The notes beneath the pieces were generated by a model. It had not been told where the DNA came from and did not search any database. It saw only the letters and a list, made by a program, of their open reading frames with translations. A DNA stretch of 64,000 bases, from assembly GCA_027405735.1 (NCBI GenBank), contig JAPEHQ010000027.1, positions 60,360-124,359 of the forward strand, given 5' to 3'. The DNA is from Mucor racemosus. Taxonomy: Eukaryota > Mucoromycota > Mucoromycetes > Mucorales > Mucoraceae. A program made the position numbers and the translations under genes. Of this stretch, positions 35,349 to 47,527 are shown piece after piece (within the stretch, counting starts at the first letter, position 1; every line of letters begins with the position of its first letter).

Positions 35349-36264
35349 AGTCAATGCAGATGATTACCGCAACTTCATAAAGGATAATCTACAAATTGTA
35401 GTTGATGACGTTTTGATTGCCAGTAAGTTCCTTTTACTCTTTTCCCCTCCTACTTTTGCCACATGGTCTGTAAATGCAGTTTAAACATGTATGTGTTTTT
35501 AGGCGATTACGTATTGAAGAAGTTGAGGAAAACGGATGTACAAACTATTTTGAATAAATGCTCTCTAGTCAAGATCAAACACGTCCTGAAGCCCCAAAAT
35601 ATCTCAGGTAGGCACGAGCAATATATATTATATAAATCAAATTCTCATTTCTTGCATAGTAGTTTTTGTTTGGCTCATTTTCTGAACGAAGATGATGCAG
35701 CGGACTCCTTTCACACCTATACCAACCGACAAGAATACTTCTGCAAGCAATTATATTGCGTAATATGTGAAAGAAGCGTTATTGGACCATACAAGGGCCA
35801 CATACCGTATGTAAGTTTAACATTCATGGACTGAAGTAGAATCCATACTAAAACCTTTATTACAGGATTTAACGAAGCTGCAATCAAGACTGTCGCCCCC
35901 GGAGATTTGGTACCAATATGGCTCCACTACCACTACCACCTCCTCCACCTCCACAATGACCACAGGCAATGGCTCCACCTGCAAAACCATAACCACAACT
36001 ACAAGCAGTGGCCCCATCACAACAACAACCACAAGCAGTGGGCCCTCCATCACAACAATAACCATCACCACTACTACCATTATTACTACTATCACTACTA
36101 TTACCTCCAGCAGCAGTAGCCCTACTCAAATCAACAATATAGGAGAAAAAGGTAATGAAAGGACACTGGAACAGCTTGAACAAAAGGCAAATGCAGAGCA
36201 GGTTGCTCTTGATTTAAAAATCAAAAGAATTAAACATTTGCAAAATCATTTTGCTTCAAATTAA
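35349..36264 (+). CDS. Orphan protein with Thr/Ser-rich tract, 5' end not resolved
   Basis: Three segments fit one frame: ~35349-35422, 35503-35810 and 35866-36264. The junctions are A|GTAAGT...TTTAG|GC and TAT|GTAAGT...ACAG|GAT. The protein starts inside an exon with no in-frame ATG, so a 5' exon is missing from this model. Visible features: a charged helical stretch (VLKKLRKTDVQTIL), a Cys-containing piece (FCKQLYCVICERS), a ~60-residue Thr/Ser-rich tract encoded by ACC/ACA-type codons, and a C-terminal charged helix (LEQLEQKANAEQVALDLKI). No known family recognised. The Thr-rich tract also keeps antisense frames open, which are shadows. Confidence 0.55.
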
Positions 36265-36454
36265 TCATCATCGTAAAAATACTGCGTTATACTGTACCAA
36301 ACTAGCATATAAATTAAGTTCAAATCATTGTCAAGCAGTCTGAAATTTTGTGTATTTGAATTGATGGAGAAATGAGAATGTTAATTACTTTATTTTCTTC
36401 ATGTGCCACACACAGTAGGCCAACTTGATAAATGTATTACTGGATATTCAAACT

Positions 36455-36605
36455 AAATAGGACCATTTGACTTCATCAGAAGCAAGACATACGCAAACTT
36501 TACAATGGAAAGCTCAAGAGGAAAAATCAGATATACTATTAGATACAGTATATAAATGACAAGCCTTGGATTCTATCAAGAGAACTAAGAGAATCAAAAC
36601 GCTGC
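36455..36605 (+). pseudogene. Degenerate second copy of the orphan gene's 3' end
   Basis: Translation in one frame gives a piece ending QALDSIKRTKRIKTLQQN, which resembles QVALDLKIKRIKHLQN at the end of the gene above. A stop codon interrupts it. It looks like a decayed tandem duplicate of the last exon. Confidence 0.4.
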
Positions 36606-37316
36606 AACAGAATTGACTCACCACAACGTTATCGAATCTTTAAACGGTCTAATGATCGATATCTTTATAATGAATAAAAAGGAATAGCTGTAAGCGCATT
36701 GCTATATTTATTTTTCATCCCAATGGATAATATCTCTTTCACCATTTCATTACAGCATTATCGAGCATTTGCAGCTGGTAGTATAATTTATTTTTAACCA
36801 TATTGTGATGCTTTATGCTACTATTAGTATGGTATACCACATCTTTGGTTGCACTATCATCACTTATTAAAACAACCGCGTAATATAATGTAATTTGGAA
36901 AGGATTTTTTTGGACCAAGAAGAAAAGATTAGTTACTCTATATGTAATAAACATAACTGAAAGATATCACTGCATCTTGTGATATTTTTTTTCTCTCGAT
37001 GTGTATTTGCATTTTATTTTATAATAACAGAAAGTTACCTACAATATACTTAACCTTCATTATTTTGAGTATGGCAAAATTATAATTATCAGCTCGATTC
37101 ATAAAAAATAAACTATAATATCGACCAACTAGCGTCTAAAAACGATACCTTATTTATCTAAAGTTTATTACCAATTTTTATGAATTTACATTTTGGTTGT
37201 ACCTAGATTTCATTTGGATTTTGTCTCAATATACTACTACAATCGTCCAAATATTTTCCTGAAATGTCTATTGGTTTTCTTTTTGTTAAATAATGGCTGT
37301 TCATAAACTTACATTT
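36606..37316. other. Gene-free AT-rich stretch
   Basis: No gene or clear repeat recognised. Confidence 0.4.
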
Positions 37317-38062
37317 TTCTACTAGAAAAACTGTCTGTTATATCATATATCCATTAAAAGAATTACAAAACCTAGCCTGCAGAACGACGCCGTAATTGAG
37401 TATAGCAAGATTGAACGGCTAAGTCTCTTATACTACAATATGGTATATCTAAGTTTTAAATAAAAAGGAGATTTTTTCAACTTTTCTTATACTTAACCAT
37501 GTACGGTCTGAAAATTCAGACTCTGTAGCGGACATTTTTCGGGGCTCATTTTATCCTTACCAACACTCATGATTTTGATCAAAAAACAGAAAAATCAAAT
37601 TTTGGTACCAAAATCCACGTTTAAATACACTATATTGTGAGAGAAAATTGTAGCCATGACTAATACACATTTTATAAAAGCTTAATATTAAATGTTAAGT
37701 AATGAAATTTAGCATTTTTGGCCCAAAAACGGTTTTTTGATTAAAGGATTTTCATGTAATATTTTGCAATAAAAATGTTTATTATTTTTTATTGAGCAAA
37801 TAGAGCGCTAAATCTTGTATATGTGTATATTTTTTGTTTTTATAATTGGTAGTATAATTAACTTTAGATTTGCAAAATCAGAAAAAAAAAATTAAAAAAT
37901 GTCAAAATTGATGATCTGGACAAGAATAATTCTTAAAATTAATATTCCGCATCTAAGCCTTGTAAGTATTAAAAATAAGAGATTTTATAATACTTGAGAA
38001 CTTTTTCAGGAATTTACGATGCTTTACCCATTTGATTCAGGCTTATTACCATAAATCCTTAT
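37317..38062 (+). repeat. Dispersed ~700-bp repeat, copy B
   Basis: Matches 41251-41990 on the same strand. From ~37387 (GAACGACGCCGTAATTGAG) to ~37910 the two copies differ at only a few positions, including one C/T change in the block read in full, but their outer parts are much more diverged. The core holds palindromes TTTTGATCAAAA and TTTTGGTACCAAAA (37600-37613). No conserved protein frame. Confidence 0.9.
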
Positions 38063-38246
38063 ACTGTAGATTTGTGTAATAGATCAATGGATTGTCAGAC
38101 TGGATATATAATATGAAAGATTATTATATGTCTGACTTTGATTCTATGATTGATTATATGAAAGGTTGGTGTTACTAATTGTAATTACTATTACTAGTAT
38201 ACGATTATTACCTATTATGATTGATTATATGGAGTTATATAATAAT

Positions 38247-38781
38247 TGGTTATAAGTAACAATGATAAATAAGTAATAATATATATTTATTTGGGTTGTG
38301 GTTATAAATATAATAAGAGGAAAGGAAAGAACAGATAAATTCACTAATGTGCAATTGATCCGTTCTTGGTTGTTATTTATATGTGCAATTTGCTTATGTA
38401 ATGTAACTGGATCATTACAATTTGAGCTCTCTCTCACATTACTACAGCCGACCTGTGCTGCACAAGATGATTTCATTGTGCCCACTAAATGTGGTTAAAA
38501 AGATAACAATATGCACATGGGTACAACAAAAAAAGAAACTGCACACGAGCACAACGCTAACCCTGTATGTTGTGCAGAATTATATTATTCTGTCCGTGTG
38601 TATAATAACATTAATCCTATGAGTGCATAGTAGTAGGATTGCCCATAAGCATATCATTATCCTTATTTGTGCATAATAATTAAATCTGACCATGAGCATA
38701 ATGAGCTAATCGTATGGGCACAAATTGGTTTGTATATAGTCATCGTGCCGTTTTCAAAATTCCATTGCATTTTTTACTGCA
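38247..38781 (+). mobile_element. Possible solo LTR (tentative)
   Basis: Starts TGGTTATAAG and ends TTTTTTACTGCA, with ATAAT directly before (38242-38246) and after (38782-38786). The ACTGCA end is shared with the chromovirus LTR and with the solo LTR next to it. The duplication is AT-only, so chance is not excluded. Confidence 0.4.
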
Positions 38782-38789
38782 ATAATGAG

Positions 38790-39515
38790 TGCAGTGGAAT
38801 TACATACTAAAAACGCTTGATAAAATAAAACAACCTAAATTTCAAGTGTCGCTCATAAAATATGATGCCACTTGAAATGTGAACAACGATAATAAACAAA
38901 TGCTTCAATTGAACACAATAACAAACGCATGCTAAAAATATGAAATACCCTTTTTGAACCATACATGTCGTGTAGATGATAGCACCCTTGATCACGGCGC
39001 AATCAATTACACAAATGACATATATATCAAAACAGGATTCTATCCAAATCAATAATGATAATAAACAAAGATATCAATTTAGTCAACTACTCATCTATAT
39101 CGTAGTTGCACTATCAATATAAATAAGATTCAGGCATATAAAAACTACCCCTTAAAAATCAAGGTTACATAAAATAGATATAACAGAAATAAACAAAAAC
39201 AACCATTTCCCAAAAGGTCGATATTGTCACACTTGACATACAATCCCTTATGGTCAATGCTCTATACAATTTACCCCTTAAAATATCAAATCAATAACAA
39301 TGTACTCAAAACTGGAAGATTACTAAATATACATCCATTCAAGTCTGATGGTATCCAAGTTCTCCAAATCACTATAAATACCCTCATACTTTTCAATTAT
39401 TTTAACTCTTCAGAAATCTTTTGTAATAAAAACTTTAGCTGATTATAATTGTATTTCTACTGCTTTTATTTTTATATTTTTTTTATTTTAGTAAATAACA
39501 TCGTAATTTACTGCA
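38790..39515 (+). mobile_element. Solo LTR of a chromovirus-like element
   Basis: 726 bp that starts TGCAGTGGAATTAC and ends GTAATTTACTGCA (imperfect inverted ends), flanked by the 5-bp duplication ATGAG (38785-38789 and 39516-39520). It has an internal TATA (CTATAAATACC near 39373) about 140 nt before the end. The intact element's LTR has the same layout. It differs in sequence from that LTR, so it belongs to another family; the internal part was lost by LTR-LTR recombination. Confidence 0.75.
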
Positions 39516-39520
39516 ATGAG

Positions 39521-40439
39521 GGTTTAAATTACATTTGCTTTCATTAATATAGATTATTATCATTTGTAAATATGTTTATAGCTATAATGTTTGCAGCAAC
39601 AATGGTTTTTGCTCGAGCATAAACTTAAATCACGCTTACTGCTTAAATTTATACCGCAAGACAAATCTAAGATTATAAATGTTACTTTATCGCTCATAAA
39701 ATTTAAACAAATTAACCTTCTTTAAACTTACTATTTTAGTTTACGATTGTCAGCTGTAAAAAAATTTGTTTTCAAGTATACAGTAGCTACGATCAAAACT
39801 ATGGCCATTAGGCAAGACATTATATCATTCTTTTTTGTGTTTCTATATCATTTAAAATTTTATCATTTTTCTGAAAAAATTTATGGGTTTGTAGCCAGTT
39901 CTAGCTTTCCGTTGAGTAGATAGTAGATATAAATATTATTGCCTTCGATTTTTTGATCTGGTAATCAATAAATACGTTCAACAATACAGTAGTAAATAAT
40001 GACATTTGGCCTTAAAATGCGTTTACATGAAAATATCAGTCTCTAATATAGACTGCTACAGTACATAATATATTAAAAACATTAGTTTCTTATGTTGTTA
40101 GAATGCGTATTCAGATAAAACAAAAGAATACCAGCTTGATAGTCTGATTATTCCTTATCAAACAGGAATATCTCCTTGGAATATGAAACAAAAATAGAGA
40201 AACAACACACGTAGAAAAGGATTTTCAAGGCTTTACATTATTTAGCGCAATTAAAACCCTGTTAAATTTGTCGTATATTTTCAGGATTGATAAATAGTAC
40301 TTAAAAAAGAATACAATTATAAAAAAATGAGTAATTAATCAGTTCTTCAACTGTATAATAAAAACAAGATATCGTTTATTTAGATATAAAAGTGTGGCCT
40401 TTTATATTGATTTGACATTGAGATCCTGAGATGTAATTT
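39521..40439. other. Gene-free AT-rich stretch
   Basis: No coding frame. Several short words resemble other repeat regions of the window, but no clear boundary could be set. Confidence 0.4.
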
Positions 40440-41130
40440 AAGGCACTATTGAACCATTGGATCTGTTTGATAGTAATCTATTATGGATTGAAATGGATCA
40501 ATCATAATTTAACCGTTCTTGCAGAGCTTGTGAGTTGTCTTGTTTCAATGCTACGCTAAATATGCTTGGATGTTGATTTGATAGCTACTTGATTGGTTAA
40601 CTGCTGGGATGAAATAATGTGGTGTCATAATTGAGGTCAAAGCGTTCTTGGTAATTACTGGGTTAAACTTGATACGTTAGGAGTGATTTATCAAAATATG
40701 TTTTGGTTAAATAAAATTAGAAATTTAATCAAGTAAAGAGATATCGTTTATTGGAATGAAATTAATAGGGTTTATATACTATTTGATTTGGGGAATTAAT
40801 GATGTGATAAGGTAGTTTAGATGTTATTTAATAGTAATGTGTTATGTTGGTATATCATGTTGGAATATCGCACTGGCGTATTATGCTTTGTACCATGCTT
40901 CTATACCATGCTTTTAGGAGCATTGTATAGTTAATATTTATTTAAGAAACTTCCGGTTCCGGATCTGTTATTGTTTACTTTTTTGGATTTGACATGATCC
41001 GATTTAAGAATGATACATCAAGGAGTTTCTTATATCCGATATCAAGTCTTGCACTTCAATACATGTCGTAGTCAATAGATCGATTGTAAGATGTATTGAT
41101 ATTGTAGAAGGTGATAATGTATGATACTAG
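40440..41130 (+). repeat. Diverged repeat shared with 26290-26620, carrying an extra ~370 bp
   Basis: Outer parts align with 26290-26620. Between ~40660 and 41030 lies sequence absent from the other copy, bounded by similar words (GATACGTTAGGAGTGATTTATC and GATACATCAAGGAGTTTCTT). It may be an old insertion, such as an LTR fragment. Confidence 0.65.
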
Positions 41131-41250
41131 TAGGTGGAATATAACAAAATTGCTCATTCCAGCCAATGTAAAAGCAGCATCACAACGACGCATCAACCCA
41201 TAAATTAAATAAAATAGGCAATATCTGTTATCATAGAAATATACGTTTTT

Positions 41251-41990
41251 TTTTTACCAGGAAACCCGTCTATCATATCATACATTCATTAAAAAATTAC
41301 AAAAGCAAACCCGTAGAACGACGCCGTAATTGAGTATAGCAAGATTGAACGGCTAAGTCTCTTATACTACAATATGGTATATCTAAGTTTTAAATAAAAA
41401 GGAGATTTTTTCAACTTTTCTTATACTTAACCATGTACGGTCTGAAAATTCAGACTCTGTAGCGGACATTTTTCGGGGCTCATTTTATCCTTACCAATAC
41501 TCATGATTTTGATCAAAAAACAGAAAAATCAAATTTTGGTACCAAAATCCACGTTTAAATACACTATATTGTGAGAGAAAATTGTAGCCATGACTAATAC
41601 ACATTTTATAAAAGCTTAATATTAAATGTTAAGTAATGAAATTTAGCATTTTTGGCCCAAAAACGGTTTTTTGATTAAAGGATTTTCATGTAATATTTTG
41701 CAATAAAAATGTTTATTATTTTTTATTGAGCAAATAGAGCGCTAAATCTTGTATATGTGTATATTTTTTGTTTTTATAATTGGTAGTATAATTAACTTTA
41801 GATTTGCAAAATCAGAAAAAAAAATTAAAAAATGTCAAAATTGATGATCTGGACAAGAATAATTTTTAAAATTAATATTCCGCATCTAAGCCTTATAAGA
41901 CTTAAAAATAAGAGATTTTATGATAATTGAGAATTTTCTCAAGAATCTACGATGCTGTACCCATTTGATTCAAGTTTATTACTATAAAAT
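41251..41990 (+). repeat. Dispersed ~700-bp repeat, copy C
   Basis: Same strand as copy B. The core 41317-41850 is nearly invariant; the palindrome TTTTGGTACCAAAA recurs at 41534-41547. The 3' part also matches copy A at the window start. Confidence 0.9.
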
Positions 41991-42237
41991 TCCATGTATC
42001 AAACTGGCCGGTTCTATCTACTATAACAAAAAAGGCGGAATGCGTAGGATACCATGTTAAATCATACACATAATCGTCTGTGTGTTCAAATAAAAAAAGA
42101 AGAGATAGCAGATGTTTTTTTATAATATACTAAAAAAGGTGGTTTTTTTAAAAAGGAGCAGGCCAAACAAAGACTAGAATTTTCTTTTAATAAGAAGATG
42201 TTTATAAATCTCATTCATATTTGTTACAAAAACATAC

Positions 42238-42375
42238 ATTTTTGACCAGAGAAACAGTAGTGGTGTGCAACGAGATGGAGCAGCTAGTTATATGATATAT
42301 TCGTTAAAAAAGGTGCAAAAGCGATCCCCAGGACGACACTGTAATTGAGCGTAGCAAAATAGAACGACTAGTATA
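42238..42375 (+). repeat. Degenerate copy of the repeat's 5' part
   Basis: GACGACACTGTAATTGAGCG, then GCAAAATAGAACGACTA, parallels the 5' end of copies B and C (GACGCCGTAATTGAGTATAGC...). The core does not follow. Confidence 0.6.
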
Positions 42376-42620
42376 GATGACACACGCAATTGTTTTCGAT
42401 ATGCGTTGCAGAGAATTTACAAGATAATAACTACCAGCAATAAGCGACATTGATGTATTGTAAGTGAGTCTTGCTCATCGTTTCTTTGCTCAACATTCTG
42501 ACCTGATACAATTATTTGTAGGGCTTTCAACGGCATTTATCATATATTAAAAAATAGTACCAAGTACAGTATTCCACACAACCTTTAACAAGTAATGTTG
42601 CAAGAGCTACCTGGCAAGTA

Positions 42621-43086
42621 CAGCTGTGATTCGATTTAGTGGAATCATTGGGAGGGAGAAAAGTGTCCACTAAATCGAGTTTTCCGCAAAATCGAATAAA
42701 TCATTTTCCGTAATATTGGGCCAAAAAATGAGAATAAAAAGGTATCACTAGTTTATAGTATTAAATAGTACTGTTAATAAAGGCTTTTCACTTTCGAGCG
42801 ATTGAATTAAACAGAGGATAATAAGAAATTTAACAAAAACTGAGGTAAATTAGACACGTGATATGGTTATTCTCCATATTTCTTCTAATTTAATGGCTAC
42901 CAGATCAAGCTATTACCGGCTAAATACAGTTTTATCGAATGATTTTTGTGTTTTACTAATATAGTGGACCGGGAGAAATGAAATTGTCCACTATCTACTC
43001 AATCAATTCAGTGGATTTAGGCAGTAAAATTACGAAAAAAAAAAGACGGGAGATTTCAAAGTGTCCCTTAAATCGAATCACGACTG
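42621..43086. mobile_element. Pogo/Tc1-like MITE
   Basis: 466-bp non-coding element with terminal inverted repeats: CAGCTGTGATTCGATTTAGT at the left, and the complement of CAGTCGTGATTCGATTTAAG at the right. TA lies on both sides (42619-42620 and 43087-43088). A subterminal motif (TAGTGGA...GAGAAA...TGTCCACTA) occurs near both ends. No transposase, so non-autonomous. CAGT-type ends plus TA duplication are typical of pogo/Tigger and other Tc1/mariner elements. Confidence 0.8.
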
Positions 43087-43088
43087 TA

Positions 43089-44168
43089 CTTATTAAGTTG
43101 AAGGTAAGCCGTATGCTTGTATACGTTATTTACTTCCTTGCATACTAATCATCTTTTGTGGTAGGAGCTGCTTAAGAAGAGTGAAAAGGATGTTCTGGAG
43201 TTTTTCAGACTGATTACTCGCCCTGGTTCATGCCCAAGAAGATGACAGATGCAAGTGTTGTCATGCTGCAGCCCAATTAAAATCACTGAGAAGCATCCAG
43301 AGCGTCATCCACACTAATATAACACACATCGTTATATCTCTACTACACGGAAATCAAGACATATAAAATTGCATATAGCAAATATCCATTCTGGCACACA
43401 TTCAAGAGGACAAGTCAACACTATAATGAATTACCATCCTAAAAATATGCTTGGTTTTTCTTTTGGCACCATTATATTTACCATCATGAAAGCACTCATA
43501 ATTACCACATTTTAACAATAAAGTTTAGCTTCAATCATCATGTTTACATATTAATTGAAAATCTCATTTTTTTTTGGAGAGCATGGGTCCGAGTATCCTT
43601 AGATTTCACCTTTTATTATAGTCTTTGGTGGAAGCAAATTAACGCATACAACAACGGTGACCCTCATTGTACATATCTAATCTATTACGAATCTAGTACC
43701 GAGATATACAGGTTTAGTATTTGCTGCTCAATTTTGTTAGCTGCTCAGGTAGCGCAAATGGAAAGATGTAAACATTGCATCATATCAGCAAATGTGTCCT
43801 TTGTAAATTGAGAGAGTATTCAAATGAGCTTTGCAACTGAATTGGATACTCAATAAATTTAAAATACAAAGCCATCTACTGCGAAATTCCAAAAATGATG
43901 GACAAATTTGATTTCTTCGTGGCGTCATTCCAAATCCATATCAAAATGCATACCATGATCTTCTGACAGTTCTTGACCATTAAAATTTCTCGGCTAAAAT
44001 GAACTATAGATTGATTGTTAAGAACACTGGATTAATAATACCTACTATGTATTTGATCAGGCACCTTTTTGAGCGCCATCAAAAACGCAAATTTTGAAGG
44101 GACACTCCGATATTAATTTGGTTAAATTGTTCGACTCAAGTTAACTTGGGTTCATTTTTATAATCAAT
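43089..44168. other. Intergenic region upstream of the Sel1-repeat gene
   Basis: At 43167-43280 a short piece translates to ELLKKSEKDVLEFFRLI in one frame, or to SPWFMPKKMTDASVV in another, without start or continuation. It may be gene debris. The rest is non-coding and includes the Sel1-gene promoter. Confidence 0.4.
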
Positions 44169-45559
44169 ATGTTATCAACTACAGCAACAACATCGATAGA
44201 AGGATCGCGAAACGAAATTATAGATCATATACCCGAAGAACTTCGACTTATTCATTGCGTAAATGTCATACAAACATCAACTAAACTAGATGAAACTACT
44301 CAAGCCTTGAATTATTTACGTTACAAGGCAACTGTAAACCAAGACACAGAAGCAAAAACAAAGTTGAGTATTCTATATAATGAATCAGAGCTTCCTTTGC
44401 TTGCCAAAGATCCTATAGAAGCTACTATTTGGTCACGTAGCGTATTTGATAAACAACTATCTCAAGCCTTACAAAGTTGTGCTCCTCTCTTGACCAACAC
44501 GAGTGACCTTAGCTTGACACACTTTTTACAAGCAAACGAGCAACATCAAGAATCCACATTGTGTTATTTAACAGGCTTACTGTATACCAAAGGGATCGGA
44601 TTTGAACAACAATTAGAAAAAGGCATTGCCATGCTGGAATATGCTGCTACTACAGGTAAAATAGCAGAGGCAGGGTGTGAATTAGGTAGAATATATGGCG
44701 ATCGTTATAGATATTCTTTGAATCAACCATCAAAATCTATGCATTGGTTTCACCGTGCTTTTGAATGCGGATCAACACAAGCTGTTGTTGATTTAGCTTA
44801 TGGGTTTTTTGAAGGTAGTAGTGGCCAAGAGGTACCTAAAGACGATGCAAAAGCACTACGTTATGCCAAAGATGGCGCGTTGCTCAATGACAAATACTGT
44901 CAATATATTGTGGGCCACATTTATCTTAAAGGCCGAGGAGTTACAGCAGATGCACAGGAGGCTCTCAAATGGCTTCATGCTTCAGCTCAACAGGGTTTTG
45001 CCGTTGCCTTGGAAGAAGAGGCTTCCGTATACATGTACGGTCATGGATCAGCAAAGCAAGATTATGGAAAGGCTTTTGAATGTTGTGCACAGAGCACAGC
45101 TATGAATATACCCTTTTGTCAAGCACGTTTAGGTGACATGTATAGAAATGGATTAGGCAATTTGAATCAAGATTTTCATAAAGCTTTTGAATATTATCAA
45201 AACGCTGCTAGTCAATCTGATACACCTTATCCTTATGCTCAACATATGTTGGGAGAAATGTAAGATTCAAGTACATTTAATATGATATATAGACTAAATC
45301 AGATGTTTTTAAAAGGTTTTTCAATGGTGAAGGAGTTCCTGTTGATTTAGCTGTAGCCAAGGAATGGTTCCAAATTGCTTCAACTCAAGGTTATGAGCTC
45401 TCGCAAGTCAAGCTCCAACAAATCGAATCTATAGAAAATGATACAGCTTTACAACAAAAGCAACAACAAGAGCAAAATAATCAACAACAGCAACAACAAA
45501 CAGATCAACAAGAGAAGAGATCTAGCCGTTGGTCCTTGAATTTTTTCAATAAAAAATAA
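44169..45559 (+). CDS. Sel1-like-repeat protein (Skt5/Chs4-like)
   Basis: Two exons (44169-45259 and 45316-45559; 56-nt intron GTAAGA...AAAG) give 444 aa. At least six Sel1-type TPR units are visible from ~residue 130 (e.g. GIAMLEYAATTGKIAEAGCELGRIY; YIVGHIYLKGRGVTADAQEALKW; RLGDMYRNGLGNLNQDFHKA). The C-terminus is Gln-rich and ends WSLNFFNKK, without a CaaX box. Sel1 proteins are scaffolds. In fungi, Skt5/Chs4 homologues activate chitin synthase and others act in ER quality control. A Skt5-like role is possible but not shown; the lack of a prenylation motif argues against a direct Chs4 orthologue. Confidence 0.88.
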
Positions 45560-45697
45560 ACGAGAAGTTCCTCTTGATACATTCAAATGCTATAAACCGA
45601 GAAAATCCTTTGGAAATGCAATTGCACATTTTGCGTTTAACGTAAATTTGATATAAGCTGGATCATTTACTATAAATTTCGAGGGGATTATATGTTT

Positions 45698-45966
45698 TTA
45701 TATAGTCAAAGAATTTTTAAATCTGATATATTTAAGTATTGTACAAGTTTTATTATGAAAAATCTTTAGCACACAGGGATACGCATGCTTATATTTTTTA
45801 TTGGGATTCGTTCTTCTTTCACAAAGCAGCAAGCGCTTTAAATGCCTTTTGTACATACTGCCAACAAAACTTGATTTACCAGAGCAGGAAGACTTAATGT
45901 CATTGATCACACCAGACAAAGGCATTACAATGTCTTCTGATGCAACAACAGTTACTGTAATTTAGC
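45698..45966 (-). pseudogene. Isolated coding-like fragment of unknown family
   Basis: The minus strand translates to a piece with real protein character (SEDIVMPLSGVINDIKSSC, then YKRHLKRLLLCERRTNPNK and YPCVLKIF). There is no nearby exon that extends it, no domain I recognise, and it is bounded by stops. It is most likely a relic of a gene or transposon. Confidence 0.3.
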
Positions 45967-47527
45967 TCTATATTTACTAAAGCCATTTCCACATTGATAT
46001 TTGATCGAAACGTTTTTATCTCCATACCAAAAACCCTCCTGAATATGGGAAAAACCACATTTATAACTCATTTTTAATGTCTAAACAGCTCAAACTCATA
46101 TTCTATCTTTTAAAAAAAGGTATTCTTTCAACACCCTATGATCAATTACGTCTGAATCAACTAAAAAAATTACAAGAATATATTTATATCCAGTGAAACG
46201 TGCAATGAAATGCCACTGTGCAACCAAATGTCGTACAAAATCAGGATTTTAAAAAGCGAGTTTTAACAATTTCTGGGAGTTTTTGATATTCAGAATCATA
46301 CCAAACGATTGCTCTCGTTTCGTAGTTACATCTTATAATATTTTTTGTTTTTTTCTGAGATGATGATTTTTCATTGATTTCGACCATCTGAGGATGAGGT
46401 ATCATAAGCAAAAAACTGAGTTTCGAACATATTTGAATTTTTCACTCCAAAAACGAGACTTTTTACTAAGGTAAACATTGGCACCAAATGACTGTAAAGA
46501 TCGCTCTTTCACATGGAAAAGTCTAATTGCAATTTTTAAAATGATTTGCTTGATTTTTTCACAAAAAACCCTTATTTCTATAAACTAAAATAATTTATGA
46601 TTTTGTCCAGAAAAAGTATCAGTGGATAGCACCATTCGATAGGCACAAAAAATTACTACAATTAATATTTAATATGCAAGGTTGGTTTAATATAGCATTT
46701 TCAAAGATATGATCGAAAAACGAACAACTTTTTTAAAAAATGTCATTTTTCAACAGATTCGAGAGTTTGAGATTTTGGATTTTAAACTCCGCTTTGACTG
46801 ATGGATCCATTTTTGTAGTTTTTGAAAGATATTTGCAGTATGATTTAAACATACAAAACCCGAATTAAAATTGCAATAATGTTTTTGACTGCGTGGAATT
46901 TACTTTTCTACATTTTATTGTCAAGAAATCGACCAAATGAAGCACCGATTAACGTTACTACATAAACATGTAATGTGCAACATTAATTTTCTATGTCGTT
47001 TTCCATGAGAAAACCCATATATACAAATTAGAGATGTCAGAAAACATTGCAAGCATTTTGTTTTGCAGTTAAAAGCGGTTAATACTTTTGGAAAGGCCAT
47101 AATTTAAAACCGAGTTCTTGAATAACAATGTCGCCGCTGCTATTACCGGTTTAATCAACGAAATATATACAATCACATGCTGTTTACATTATGTTTTACC
47201 TTCATTGTAGAAAGTAATAATAAACGAAATGCATCAAATTGGAAAAACCTCAATGAAATGTCTTGATTGATTTAGAGTTTATTACCAAAATTGTCCCAAT
47301 CATCGTGTAAGAAATAGGTGCATAAATGAGTGGTACTAGCTATAAATTCCCAATGTTACATGAAGGGAAAAAAAAATTTTACCCGAGACCATCAATTACT
47401 ACTACCACAACAAACAGTAGTAATGGGATGCATGCTACTCCGCCTCTTAAGTTTTCCTTTCTTTTTCCTTTCTCTTCCCTTTTGGTTCCTGCCCATTTCC
47501 CCGCACTAGTGATAACAATCAAACAAT
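45967..47527. other. Gene-free repeat-like region upstream of the methyltransferase
   Basis: 46190-47150 has the same composition and short words as the other non-coding repeat regions. The 47326 open frame lies upstream of the real methyltransferase start and in a different frame, so it is not used. Confidence 0.45.

Noticed and set aside
35817..36183. Antisense frames rich in Gly, Val or Ser over the Thr-rich tract
   Set aside because: They arise from simple ACC/ACA repeats; the plus-strand frame is supported by splice junctions.
37317..41990. The two ~700-bp repeats as an LTR pair of one large non-autonomous element
   Set aside because: Ends are not TG/CA, no target duplication is visible, divergence is uneven along the copies, and a third copy lies at the window start.
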